DNA of 64,000 nt from Pelecanus crispus. Lineage: Eukaryota; Chordata; Aves; Pelecaniformes; Pelecanidae. Position 1 is the first letter of the stretch. Each line of letters starts with the position of its first letter. The stretch lies in NCBI RefSeq assembly GCF_030463565.1, contig NC_134653.1:32425150-32489149 (forward strand). Direction: 5' to 3'. The notes under the pieces were generated by a model, which was not told the origin of the DNA, searched no databases, and saw nothing but the letters and a program-made list of their open reading frames with translations. Of the stretch, positions 12,838 through 23,338 are shown piece after piece. The translations under genes were made by a program, and so were the position numbers.

Positions 12838-12969
12838 CGCGGCCTCTCCCCCGGCTGTTTTCGGCAGGGGAAAGGGGTTCCCCGCCGCCCTGAGCCCTTT
12901 GGGGCTGCCCGGGATAAGCCGGGGCAAGGCTCTGCCCCGAGGCCTCCCGCTGCTGTAGCTCTGCTGTGC

Positions 12970-13590
12970 GTGGGTACGGGCTTGGGAAGTGCGGGTGGGG
13001 GGTCACCCTGAGGAGGATGCTCTCATCCCAAGTTGCTAAATCTGGGAGATTTTTTTTTTTTTTCCCCATGCTACTCACTGTTAGCAAGTTTATGGGGAGT
13101 TTTTCACCTCCATACTGGCCAGACGTGAGTCAGCCGTTACCTGGAAGTCTGCTGCTGTCAGTCCTACGCTGAGTCTGGGCTACCCAGTCTCACAAAGAAG
13201 CTGGACAGACGACCTCAGGCAAGGACCAAACTAACACCGAGACATAACCTGCAGCCAGCTCAGGGCAAGGACAGAGAACCTGCCCGCAAAAGATAGCAGA
13301 AGCATATCTAAGACCATCACCCTCCCATCCACAGTGAGCAAATCCTTTATTTATCCTCTTGCAGAATTAATCTTGGCTATAAAAGCAGAGATCCGCACCA
13401 CCTAATTCATGTACCTTCCACCTGATGCTGAGCTGCCCAACACAGTGCTTATTTTAGAAACGTCACCATAACCCTCATAATAGCAGGTAAATCATTAGAA
13501 AGAGATGAAGCGAACTGACAAACTGGCAGTGGGAATTTCAGACAGTACGAAACTATTAAAGAGACTTTGAGTCAGCTGTAGATTAGTAAA
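12970..13590. other. Spacer between P2RX4 promoter and P2RX7 remains
   Basis: No exon, RNA gene or clear transposon is recognised. It holds a short T run at 13050-13064. Confidence 0.5.
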
Positions 13591-13598
13591 ACACTCTA

Positions 13599-13604
13599 TT
13601 TATT
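13599..13604 (-). terminator. Candidate poly(A) signal of the P2RX7 locus
   Basis: AATAAA on the minus strand, about 1.4 kb beyond the ancestral P2RX7 stop. It could end a P2RX7-locus transcript or one using the possible exon at 14.0-14.3 kb. Confidence 0.4.
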
Positions 13605-14003
13605 ACAAAAACAGTCAGAACTGAAAGGACCAAAAAAAAGGGGGGGAGAGGATAAAGAAGAACATACATACAAATGTGAAAGGAGATTAAAATCACAGTC
13701 TTAAGTGAATATTCAGTCTAATTCTTTCCAAAAGGAGAGTCGGTTCATGTGTCAGAACAGGAATGCATTAATGCCAACTGTAATATTTTCCCACTCTAGA
13801 TATATGCGATGCTGCAATGTGAATGTTAATACAATTAATGCATATTACAACTGAAGATATAAATACGGCTGGCATAATCTGCCAGCAATATATCTTAAAA
13901 TATATGTGGGAAATGGAAATGGCAAACTGCTGGGTTAGCTCAGAAAGAACAAAGCTTGAAAGGAGCGCAGAATATACATGTTACAATCCTTCTCACCTTG
14001 TTT

Positions 14004-14309
14004 CTACACAAATAGAACGTGTCCAAGTATAACAAAAAGAAAGAACTGAAAAGGTGTCGGAGCACAGATTAATCTGCCCTGAATTTGCTGCTCCTCGGCT
14101 GTGCGCTGGCCTTCTGCATCCCAGCACAAAGCATCTCGCGCTGTGCCAGGTTCAGTGGGAGGAGGTGTAGGAGGCAAGGCCTGTTTGAAGCGAAGAGCAA
14201 ACAGGAGGCCAAAGTCCAAGATCACAATTTCAATGAGTATGAATGAAATGCCCGAAAATATTACACAAAGACGGTAAAAGTACTTTTCTTTGTCATTCCT
14301 GAGCTCAAG
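14004..14309 (-). CDS. Possible exon encoding one membrane segment, unidentified
   Basis: A frame of 101 codons, open up to the stop, follows an acceptor-like ctccttttag and starts LELRNDKEKYFYRL. A hydrophobic segment of about 22 residues follows (VIFSGISFILIEIVILDFG), then LLFALRFKQ and a proline-rich tail PPTPPPTEPG. It ends at the stop at 14004-14006. It lies downstream of the P2RX7 stop and upstream of the AATAAA at 13604. I do not recognise the family. A charged head, a membrane segment and a basic flank look protein-like, but there is no second exon I can attach, so it may be a chance open frame in the P2RX7 3' region. Confidence 0.3.
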   Translation of the reverse strand, partial: LELRNDKEKYFYRLCVIFSGISFILIEIVILDFGLLFALRFKQALPPTPPPTEPGTARDALCWDAEGQRTAEEQQIQGRLICAPTPFQFFLFVILGHVLFV

Positions 14310-14996
14310 CTAAAAGGAGTAATACAAAGAGAACAGCTGGGCTTTTCAGAAAATGCTTTGTCTGTGTCACTGAAATCATCTGAAACGAGCCTGTTTAATC
14401 TGCAGGTACCGTGAGGCCTTCAATGGCGAGTTACGAAACAACATGCTCAGTGGCCTCCTCTTTCTAGAGCCTCTTGATCCAGGGCTGCAGAAAAGTGTGA
14501 GGCTGGGGGAGAAAAATGCTCAGGACCATGTTTTCAAGTGATACCTCTTTGGGACTTCCTTCCTTCAGGGGTCATGCTTTGAGATGACTCTTGGCTCCAT
14601 CTTATTTTCAGGCTGCTGGTCATCTCCCGACTCAGCTGGGATCCTGGTATGCACCAGCGCAAAGGCAGGAGGCCTGGAACCTCCCGCTAAAATGTAGCCC
14701 TAAGAATTCATCCCAGAACCTCCATTTCCAAATCACGTGGAGTGACTCACAAAATGAAGCAAAGACAGAAGCAAGCACTTCAGCTCAAGGTATCCGTTCC
14801 TCTATGCTAAGCAGTAGGCAACTGTGCCTCTCCAAAGACAATATACAAGAATTCAGCTGTACTACAGAAAATTTTGGGAAGTCACACACTTTCTTCTCTT
14901 TTTTTTTTTTTTTAAAGGTCTGTGAAAGAAAACAAAGGTTAAATGTCCAACGTGAGTCACAGTGTGAGCTGAGGTTGTGCTACATCCTCATTCCAT

Positions 14997-15462
14997 CTAA
15001 AAACCAGTATAGTTGTTGACTGCTTTGGGACAAGTATCTCTAATTTTCCACCTGCAGCAGGCTTGGAATGATGGCTCTGTCTTCCAGATCAAAAAAGCCC
15101 AAGTGCCAGTGAATGTACTGCTTGTAAGCAAGGTGATGCAGCTGGTTGTTGATATTGCCATCTGTCGAGTCCAGAAAGGGGTCTTTGTAGAAAAGGGCTT
15201 TCTTCAGAGCGCGACTGGACAGCACCAGCTGCTGAAAGCAATGGGAGGCTGTGATGCACTGCCCTTTTTTCCTTCGGCAGCAGAGCTGCTCATGGTACTT
15301 CTGTGTTGGCTGGCATTTGCCACAGCAGCACCACTTTTGGCAGTCTGGGGAAGAGGCCCCTTGTCTGAGAGGTCGCCCCAGCTCGTATTCTTCATTATCA
15401 TGGTTCTCGTTGGACTCGCTGGTGCAGCAGCTGCCAGCATCACAGAATTTCACAGGGTGGCT
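14997..15462 (-). pseudogene. P2RX7: P2RX7 exon 13 remnant (cytoplasmic cysteine-rich domain)
   Basis: Starts after acceptor ttgttgcag with SHPVKFCD. It retains the P2X7 tail signature: DCQKWCCCGKCQPTQ, LCCRRKKGQCIT and the LAYKQYIHWHLGFFDLED block. The frame then meets an extra C near 15057-15063, which creates LLQVEN and an early TAG at 15042-15040. Ignoring that base, the sequence continues CCRWKIRD ... NNYTGF to a TAG at 14999-14997, aligning with the known P2X7 C-terminus. Length is 466 nt, one more than a multiple of three. Confidence 0.85.
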
Positions 15463-15934
15463 CTGCAACAACAATTCCAACATAAATTAGAGAAGAAAAC
15501 AGCATTTGCTGCTTCATCCAACTGCAGAGAGAATTTAGAAGAGTGATCCTCGCCATTGGGTTTTTCATTTGACACAGCACAATAGGGATAATGATGATAG
15601 ATCAGCAGATCTGGAGGAGGATTGTCTTTCTGTGCTGCCAACGCCCACCCTAGCGAAACTGAATCGGCACCTCGCAAGTTGTTTCAACACCAACGTACTC
15701 CCGCTGGCACATACCCACCACAGGAAAGCAGCAATTTTTAGCTGACTCTAGAAAATACATCCTCTGTTCACAGGACCTATTAACTTGAAGCGGACAATAG
15801 GAATCTAGTTTTAGCCTCTCAGAATCTAGTCTGGAAATATGGGGGGGTGGCAGAAACCCAAATCAGTTTGGAATGACATTCCTCAGTTCTCCCTTCTGAA
15901 GGGAGGATCCCAAAGGTTAAGTGTCTGTCTTTAC

Positions 15935-16030
15935 CTCAACAATGCTGCCTTGAGCAGGCTGTGAGCTTGTTTTCAAAGGCTTCTTTATCAAGGTAACATG
16001 TGGCTCATCAGCATAGCACACATACATCAC
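15935..16030 (-). pseudogene. P2RX7: P2RX7 exon 12 remnant
   Basis: Thirty-two in-frame codons between acceptor ctgcacag and donor GTAAAG, including YADEPHVTLI, which matches the P2X7 region FVDESHIRMV. The exon itself has no lesion. Confidence 0.8.
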
Positions 16031-16643
16031 CTGTGCAGCAGAAGAACCGAGCATTGTCAGCTGGAGTAGTTCCTTGGAGAACTGAGGACAAACACAGCTT
16101 AGATCTGACCTCAGGGCTTGGGTTCTGCAGTCTGTACTCCAATAACAATCCTCTGCAATTGCACGTTGCAAGGGCCCATATTTCCAGTATCCAGGATAGC
16201 AAGGACATGGGGAGCTGCAGGAACAGAGGGAACGGGAAGAGAAGGTATGGAACTAACTGTAGGAGTGTGGTTGTGTCTTTAGGTACTCTCCTCTTCACTC
16301 TTCTTTAAAAATACATGTCTAAAATGCTGGGGAAATAGTAGAGGCAGCCTAGAGAAATAACCATTAATATCTTGAAAAAGAGGAAGAGGCAACTGAAGTT
16401 GGCAGGGAAGAGGCTTTGAGCAATGCCCTCTTCATGGACAACCCTTTCATGACATCCTTCTGCGGTTCTGAAGGATCACTACTCCCTGCAGGTTTCCCTG
16501 ATAGAGCTGGTGTGACTCTGCCATGTCAAGGCTGTGTGTAGAGCTCACTGTACTCATGCAGTGCATGCTGTGCACAGCTCCATGGAAGCTTTCTGGATCA
16601 GCTGCATTTTTGTGTCCATAGAGCAGCAATTTACATTCTTTAC

Positions 16644-16760
16644 CTGTCTTGGATTCAGCACAGTCTCAGACTTTTTTCTGTTGTAAATTTTGTAGAATGG
16701 TGATTTGCCGCAGCTGGAGCAACTACCTACCCAAGTAGCAATTGCAGTGGTACTCACAAC
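16644..16760 (-). pseudogene. P2RX7: P2RX7 exon 11 remnant (end of TM2, cysteine anchor)
   Basis: Thirty-nine codons ending YNRKKSETVLNPRQ, matching P2X7 YYRKKCESIVEPKP. Compared with the human exon (about 50 codons) roughly eleven codons are missing in the cysteine-rich palmitoylated segment. The acidic residue of TM2 that is conserved through P2X channels is replaced in this alignment. Confidence 0.65.
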
Positions 16761-16855
16761 CTGCACATGAAAAAAAAGCAAGTAGTGATTCCACTTTTGT
16801 AATGAGACTGTATCTCCAGAACTGGTTTTATCAACACAAAAAATAAGTCTCTCGC

Positions 16856-16921
16856 CAAACCAAAATAGGAGATCATGGACCCAATGTTTTTAATGAGTTC
16901 AATGCCGTTAAATTTTCCACC
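16856..16921 (-). pseudogene. P2RX7: P2RX7 exon 10 remnant (start of TM2)
   Basis: Exactly 66 nt as in P2RX4, reading GGKFNGIELIKN then IGSMISYFGL. The block IGS-SYFGL identifies P2X7. Charged residues Glu and Lys now lie inside the expected membrane helix, and the donor is GCGAGA rather than GT. Confidence 0.8.
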
Positions 16922-17074
16922 CTTAAAGCAAGCAGAAAAGAATAACTGGGAGGCAAGATCTGTTATCATTCATTCAACTTAATGGCTTTTCTCTTTTTGT
17001 CTCTTCACAATGTATCTTTGCCTCTTTATAATTCAGCCAATCCCAGAATTTCATAGACCATCTCAGACACTTTG

Positions 17075-17136
17075 CAGGGGAGAATAAACAACCTGAGAGG
17101 GAAACCAGGGGAGAATAAACAACTTGAGAGGAAAAC
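17075..17136. repeat. 31-bp tandem duplication
   Basis: Two copies of a 31-bp unit containing GGGGAGAATAAACAAC start at 17075 and 17106. They lie in P2RX7 intron 9. Confidence 0.8.
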
Positions 17137-17414
17137 AGTGGTGACACACGGGGTTCATGACAATAACATCACATCATGATGATACCTGTTGTTGTCTCAG
17201 TCTTAAACAACAATCCTGCCTCTCTCCCAGCCCTGCCATTTCATCCTCAGCTTTGCTGTCCTATGCTGTTCAGATCAATTTACATCTACTCATCCAACAT
17301 GACTTCCATCCTACAATGATGGACACAAGAGAGGAGAGCAGTATATGGCAGAAGTGGGGCTAAGGAAATAGCAAGCTTTCTTCTCCCTCCACGAAGAAAA
17401 AGAATTGCGTTTAC

Positions 17415-17508
17415 TGTGCCAAAGACAAGGACATCAAACCATATTCCATAGACTTTGAAAAGGGTTCTCTGCTCCTTCCCATGTGGTAGCTTGTAGTACA
17501 TTGCATAT
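17415..17508 (-). pseudogene. P2RX7: P2RX7 exon 9 remnant
   Basis: 94 nt, the P2RX4 exon 9 length. It reads YAMYYKL...EQRTLFKVYGIWFDVLVFGT, matching P2X7 RTLIKVFGIRFDILVFGT, with an Arg to Trp change in the GIRFD motif. Confidence 0.85.
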
Positions 17509-20500
17509 CTGCAAAAGAATGAATGATGATCTGTGCAGCTTCCCTGGGAGATACAATGCCATGAGGCTGCAGAACACACAAAGAGGCATAGTTTCTTCTC
17601 CCTTCTTCCTCCAGCCCTTTCAGCCTTCTGAAATGAAGGTGCTGAGCCCAGCTTGATGTATTTTGCCCAGCATCTGACCTGGCAGTCTAAACTAAATTAA
17701 TACACATATAGAGATTCAAACAAGTTAAAAATCCAACTAATGTCCAACGAGTGTTTTGCTGTCTCAATTCAAATTGGAACCTGAAGCTGCAGAAAGCAGT
17801 TCAATCACAGGTAAAGCAGAAAAAGAAAACCCCAGCAAGGATGTGTGAGGATCTGGCAATGACAAGAGTGCCCATGCTCTGAAGGCTTTAATATCATGTT
17901 ATCCAAGACCAACTCTGAACTCCTGAGCACATTTCAGCATGCTGGATATCAGCCGTTTTCCTTTCTTCGATCAGTAGCGAGTGGCAAGAATTATGTGAGC
18001 CTTTACTAACTTCCAGGTTCTTACTCCGTCAAGAACGTGACCCTCCTGATGCACAGCTCACATCAGCTTATGGATCAATAAGCAGCCACAGAGCATGGAA
18101 CAAAGAGATCTTTTTAAATCTGACAATGAAAAGCTGGCAGTACAGACAAAATCATTACATTAAACTGAAAGACATACTAAAACACACAGTGGTACTAATA
18201 TCCAGCCTCGGATAACAACACCCATATGTCTTCTGCCTCAGACATGCTGTCAGGACTTAAAAGTGCTGTATTGTTCTTGACTGGTTTACTTGAGTGAACT
18301 CTAAGTCCTGTTCTCCTTCATTTAGATAAATCATTTGAACAGGAATTTGCTTAGCTGAAGGGACAGAAGGTCAGTTCCAGGGGCAGCAGATACTCACAGA
18401 TCACTCTGTCATTGCTAATCAAATTTTGTTTTGCAGTTGTTTGACTGTTCAAGTACCAAAAGAGTAAACTGTTTAAGAGGGTATGTCTGGTGTAAATACC
18501 ATCAGCTCAGCCCTCTGCTTTCTAGCATCTCCAGGTACTCATTCAGATGATAGAGACATCTAAAGAAAAATACACTTTCCTCCTTTCCTTTCTCTTTGGG
18601 TTCAGTCCCTGCTGCTCTGCTTTGCCATCTTGATGCTAACAAACCAGCCCAGAGCAAGCTTTTACTTGATTCCACTCTCTCCCGCACATCCTACTGCAAG
18701 CTAAGTTTGGCTTTCAGAGTGCTTTTAATCAGAGTTCCCCAGATCATGCCATCATTTGCTTCCCATTCACCACGATCTGATTTGTATTCTCTGAAGGCAG
18801 TGAGTCACTCAGAAAAACACACTGTAATGTGTTCTGCTTTCTCCTTGCTTGCACAGACATGAAATGCCCTTTTTCTGGTGCTGAACGGTTCTGCAGTCTA
18901 TGGCCAAGGCATGTTTTATTGGCTAGCTCTTAGCCTCTGAAGCCTGCAGGTCAGTTAGGTTTTATTTGAAAGTTTTCCTAGCTCTTTCCAGGATCAGAGG
19001 TTTTTTCCAGCCCTCAGGGTAGAGGTTGTTTCACATCTGCTCTTGATGGCATAGAAGCCTTCTCCTCTGTAACAGCTTTGTGCCCAGAGCTGATCTGTTA
19101 AGAGCTTTCTTGATCACTGGCTGAAGTTTTGCTCCCTTGCACCTCAAGTAGTTATTTTCTTTCAGAAGGCTAAAGCCTGTTTCCATTTAAGTCTATCACA
19201 AAATTCCCTTTGGAACTGAGATGAAATCAATGGGGCTCCATGCAGACAGAGATTATAAGCTGCCCAAAGTTGCTTTCCTGACTTCTAGGATAGCTAGACT
19301 GCAGGAGAAGCAGCATTCTGTATGTGCCCTGTTTCTTATGCTCTTTTCCAAAATTTTCTCCTGCTATTGATCTTTGTTAGCTTTAGGACACTGGGCTGGA
19401 TGGACCTCTGATATGATAATATTTTACATTCTTATGACATGTCACTGATGTCAAATAAGTTTTCTTGAAATATATTAATTGTAGGATCATTTCTAGCTCT
19501 ACCCCCCCCCTTACTCACTTGGGTAGTTCTACTGAAATCAGCAGCTCTGTTTATACAAGTTGGCATACGCTAGCTCAACAGTGTGGCAGGGTTCGTGCAC
19601 GTTCTTCGCCAAAACATCCATGCTTGTTTTAAATAGTATTATGCTCAGTCTATTCACTGCTCTTCAACTTTCACTGTCTTTTCTTTTTAAATTGCTGCAC
19701 TGAACTACTCTGCTCCTCTTTTTTTAATTTTGGAGACATTAGAGAAGGACATTTCTTTGCCAATAAACCCCTTGACTAACATATACAGAGTCACGCCACC
19801 AGGATGTGGTCTGGCATCATGCACGCTCTCCCAGCAGCCTATGTTCTCAGACCAGGCTCACTTCCCACAGTAGAGATTTCAGCTGAATGCAGCATAATAA
19901 TTTTGTTACAGACTGGTATTTTGATGCTTAAAAGATAACATATTTTGGGCAAACCCATTCTTGGCATTTTGACGCCAGCTGTTAATCTGCCACTAAACAT
20001 CCTCAAAACTACTCCACTGTCTTCTTCCAAAAGCCTTCTCAGAAACTGCTTTGCCTACAAAATGTATTCAACAGAAAGGTTGCTGGCCTCAGCCTCACAG
20101 CACTGTCTTGCTTTTTCCTTGTGATCTCCCCCACCTCCTGTCTGTGGTTGCCAGGTCAGAGGGAACACCTGTATGTTCTTTGTTTGCACAGTTCCAGCAC
20201 AGTGCAGCTTTGGAATATGCTGGCAGCTCCTAGACAGTTACAGCACTCATGTTAGCATCACAAATGTATGAAAACCCATAATAATAATCATGCCGTGAGT
20301 CAAAAAAAGAGTGTTGTTACACAAGAGTTTTGACCTAGATCTGAAAGACAACTTTAGTTTTAAACATGCTGATAAGCATGTGATAAATGCTTTGTGTAAC
20401 TATTTAGAACTGGAGTCACATCAAGATTTTTTGTCAAAACTTCTGCTATATGCACACAGAACCAAAAGCTCTAATTTGCTTTTGAATAAATCCTGATTCA

Positions 20501-20901
20501 GTGAACTGTGGAGTTACCCAGATGGAAGAAAAACACTTTGTTATTTTATTTGTGTTAATTGCCTTGGGAAACTCACAAGTTTAGGTAGTTTCAAGCCTCA
20601 ATTGCCATATGGTGGAATCTGCCCAAACTATTCTCTGTGTTAGCTCCCAGAATACTTGTTGGAAATTGCTAGGCCTTTCAACACAGAAATCAAATCTCCT
20701 GCAATACAAGCATGGTCATTTGGAAGGTGACCACGATGACACATCTATACAACTGCAGTAACTGCAGGTTAAGGACATGACTACAAGAGTGAAGAAGGAG
20801 AATCAAATGTCTTGTCATTCCAAGTCATCATTCCCTGTACCTCACCACATCTTTGCTTCAACTCAGGAAACATGCTACTTGCTTCATGTAGCACTTTTTA
20901 C
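17509..20901 (-). other. P2RX7: P2RX7 intron 8
   Basis: No exon recognised. A short CR1-like stretch lies near 19385-19430 (ggctggatggacctctgata). Otherwise nothing is seen. Confidence 0.5.
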
Positions 20902-21027
20902 CTGAAGTGGAATCCAGGCTTTATTTTTTTGTCATCAAGGTGGTGGAAACCATACTTTGGACTGCAGTCGTAAAACCAGCTGCCCAAAGTTACAGTCCCA
21001 GTTCATCTCAATGGCAATGATTCATCC
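20902..21027 (-). pseudogene. P2RX7: P2RX7 exon 8 remnant with nonsense and frameshift
   Basis: Bounded by acceptor tttctag and donor GTAAAA. Codon 2 is TGA (21024-21022) where the family has Gly. Then IIAIEMNWDCN follows in frame. A one-base insertion at about 20977-20989 shifts the frame before WFYDCSPKYGFHHLDDK, which matches P2X7 [17 protein letters not shown]. Length 126 nt equals the P2RX4 exon (137) minus four codons plus one base. Confidence 0.88.
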
Positions 21028-21399
21028 CTAGAAACAGACACAGTAAGCTTAGGGACTAGCGCTGTGATTGTTGCCTGTGCTAACCTGCTGTTAAAGTCAG
21101 CAGAGACTTGAGGGATGCCATTGCCAGGGACACATCTCTATAGACACACTAACTCATAAAGAACATTTGCCAAGCAAGCAGTCTTCTACGGAAGTGACTT
21201 AGTTACGTGAGCTAGAAGCTACCATTCATTCAGGCCTTTCCTATATTCTATTTCTCTCCACCTTAGCAGCACAAGCGTGGATGTAGCTGATACACTGATG
21301 GTCGTTTCATTGCTTTAAAGTACCTATAGGCTCAAACCAAAAGCCTGAATGCAAGCCTAAGTTTTGTAGGCACCCAGTCCAAATGTTTCATCTTGAATG

Positions 21400-21500
21400 C
21401 ACTGTGCCAGGCTGAGAATCAATACATGTGACTCAGTTGATGACTCTGGGCAGGACACTTTGTCTGTCCTTCTATTCTACCCATCTGTTAATACTGACTT
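21400..21500 (+). mobile_element. Possible MIR-like SINE fossil
   Basis: The segment tgactctgggcaggacactt followed by ccatctgttaata resembles the 3' part of ancient core-SINEs (MIR/LF-SINE type). It is short and diverged; the call rests on pattern recognition alone. Confidence 0.35.
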
Positions 21501-21541
21501 TCTAGAGGTATGGCTGGATACTGTGTTAAGGGCATTTGGCT

Positions 21542-22107
21542 TGTCCTGGTTTCGGCTGGGATAGAGTTAATTTTCTTCCTAGCAGCAGGCATAGTGCTGT
21601 GGTTTGGATTTAGTAGGAGAAGAATGTTGATAACACGCTGATGTTTTAGTTGTTGCTAAGTACTGCTTATGCTAGTCAAGGACTTTTCAGCTTCCCACGC
21701 TCTACCAGGTACACAAGAAACTGGGAGGGGGCACAGCCAGAATAGTTGATCCAAACTGCCCAAAGGGCTATTCCATACCATATGACATCATGCTCAGTAT
21801 ATAAACTGGGGGGGATTGGCTGGGGAGCAGCAATCGCTGCTTGGGAACTGTCTGGGTATCGGTCGGCGGGTGGTGAGCAATTGCATTTTGCATCACTTGC
21901 TTTGTATATTATTATTACTATTATTATTATATTGTTATTATTATCATTACTATTTTACTTTATTTCAATTATTAAACTGTTCTTATCTCAACCCAGGAGT
22001 GTTTCTCACTCTTACTCCTCCGATTCTCTCCCCCATCCCATCAGGGTAGGGGGAGTGAGCGAGCGGCTGCGTGGTGCTTAGTTGCTGGCTGGGGCTAAAC
22101 CACAACA
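21542..22107 (+). mobile_element. Solo LTR of an avian ERVL-like endogenous retrovirus
   Basis: A 566-bp element starts TGTCCTGG and ends CCACAACA, so it has TG...CA ends with TGT/ACA inverted tips. It is flanked by a 4-bp direct repeat GGCT at 21538-21541 and 22108-22111. It holds a TATATAAA box at 21798-21805, an ATTAAA signal at 21971-21976 and an internal ATT-rich microsatellite. There is no internal viral gene on either side, so it is a solo LTR left by recombination. I recognise the start as a common interspersed LTR of neoavian birds. It lies in intron 7 of the P2RX7 remnant, antisense to it. Confidence 0.85.
21901..21962. repeat. ATT-rich microsatellite inside the LTR
   Basis: Irregular run of ATT/ATC triplets on the plus strand, part of the LTR. 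Confidence 0.75.
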
Positions 22108-22542
22108 GGCTCAATACTCTAAAGAACAGAGAGAAAATGCAATGGCAGAAATAAGTGCTTTTTGACTCTGAATATAAGCTGCCACTTGTGCCAGTCTGAC
22201 TTTGGATGATTGCCCCAGCAACATGATTTAGGATCTGCTTGGGTAGAATCAAAAGATGACCACGAGTGACAGCCTTCTATAGGACCTATTTAAATGCACT
22301 GTGCTTTGTAAGAGGGCCTCTACTTGCTACAATACTAACAAAATAATATCAACTCTGTCAACATGGGTCCCATCCTGTGAAATGTTAAGCACATTCAATT
22401 CTCGAAAGTTGGGGTTACTTTGCTTCTCACACAGTTTCTCCACCTAGAACAATTCCATTATATGACAGACAGCAGAACATGCAGGAAGAGAATCAAGAAA
22501 GTGTTGTAACACGGAGCATGAAAAAAAAGTGATATCACAGAC

Positions 22543-22684
22543 CTTTACTGCCACTTCAGAAAAATTCTCTTTTGTTTCCTGAAAGATATCTCCCAGATGC
22601 AAAATTGGACAGAGCAGGGAAGTTATCCTGTATGTGCAGAAAGTACTCAAATTTGATGGAATAGTGTGCGTGTGTGTGAAATGT
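22543..22684 (-). pseudogene. P2RX7: P2RX7 exon 7 remnant
   Basis: 142 nt, identical to the P2RX4 exon 7 length, after acceptor gttcttcacag. The 3' half reads CPILHLGDIFQETKENFSEV, matching P2X7 CPIFRLGDIFRETGDNFSDV. The 5' half has drifted to a Thr-His repeat caused by a CA-rich run. Confidence 0.85.
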
Positions 22685-23257
22685 CTGTGAAGAACACACA
22701 CAATTGTTTAAATTTAAAAACAAGCTGGAGCAGCTACAGATACAGGTACGGGACTTCACACTTACTAGAACCTGCATTAAATGTGCTCAGTTTGTAAGTA
22801 TATGAGCTTTTGGTTTTGTAGCTACCAGATCTATACATCCCTAACTGGGATCTGGGAATCAAGATGAATTCTTTACTCTTTAGATTCAAAATTCAACCTG
22901 TGTAAACTGAACACTTTCACCTTGTAATTTGAATCGCATGTCTGTTGTGCTATATGTTAGTGATTTTACCCTAACAAAAACCAGTATATCTGAATGAACA
23001 ATTCTGTTGTTCAGTGCATGAGAGACATAGAGTTATGCTGGGAGGCTCTGTTCCCAAGATCTCCTTATTTCTCTTGGTTCCTGAAGAATTAATAGGGCTA
23101 AAGAATTATAGAAACTTGATATCATATTTATCACTCAGGCAGATACAGCCCTCAATGCATAGCCTTTTAGAGTAAAGAAGGTGCCAATTTATACAATCTT
23201 TTTTTCAGAGCACAACTATTCACTCTTCAGAAAGCATTGAGGGATGTTTGCACTTAC

Positions 23258-23338
23258 ATGGTGTAATTAAATTTTGGGAAGTGAATGTTGTTCTTTATTA
23301 GCACAGTGAAGTCTTCAGAACTCCTCAGAACAGCAGGC
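23258..23338 (-). pseudogene. P2RX7: P2RX7 exon 6 remnant with lost acceptor
   Basis: 81 nt, as in P2RX4, reading PAVLRSSEDFTVLIKNNIHF and ending at GTAAGTG. It matches P2X7 PALLNSAENFTVLIKNNIDF. The bases before the exon are GG (23340-23339) instead of AG, after a good T tract. Confidence 0.88.

Larger units (their letters stand above)
11890..12960 (-). promoter_or_regulatory. CpG island / promoter region of P2RX4
   Basis: Very GC-rich, CpG-dense stretch that contains P2RX4 exon 1 and its 5' flank. Long open frames on both strands here (for example 12085-13011 plus and 12320-13087 minus) are a by-product of GC content and lack splice or family support. No TATA box is seen; the transcription start is not determined. 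Confidence 0.75.

Noticed and set aside
12085-13011. 308-codon plus-strand and 255-codon minus-strand open frames in the P2RX4 CpG island
   Set aside because: Composition follows GC content, Pro/Arg/Gly-rich, no family match; they overlap P2RX4 exon 1 and its flank.
14166-14309. Assignment of the 14-kb membrane segment to the ninjurin family
   Set aside because: Only a loose pattern (charged head, RL, hydrophobic stretch); no diagnostic residues and no upstream exon, so left unassigned.
15013-15546. 177-codon plus-strand open frame
   Set aside because: Antisense shadow of P2RX7 exon 13; the minus strand carries the recognisable protein.
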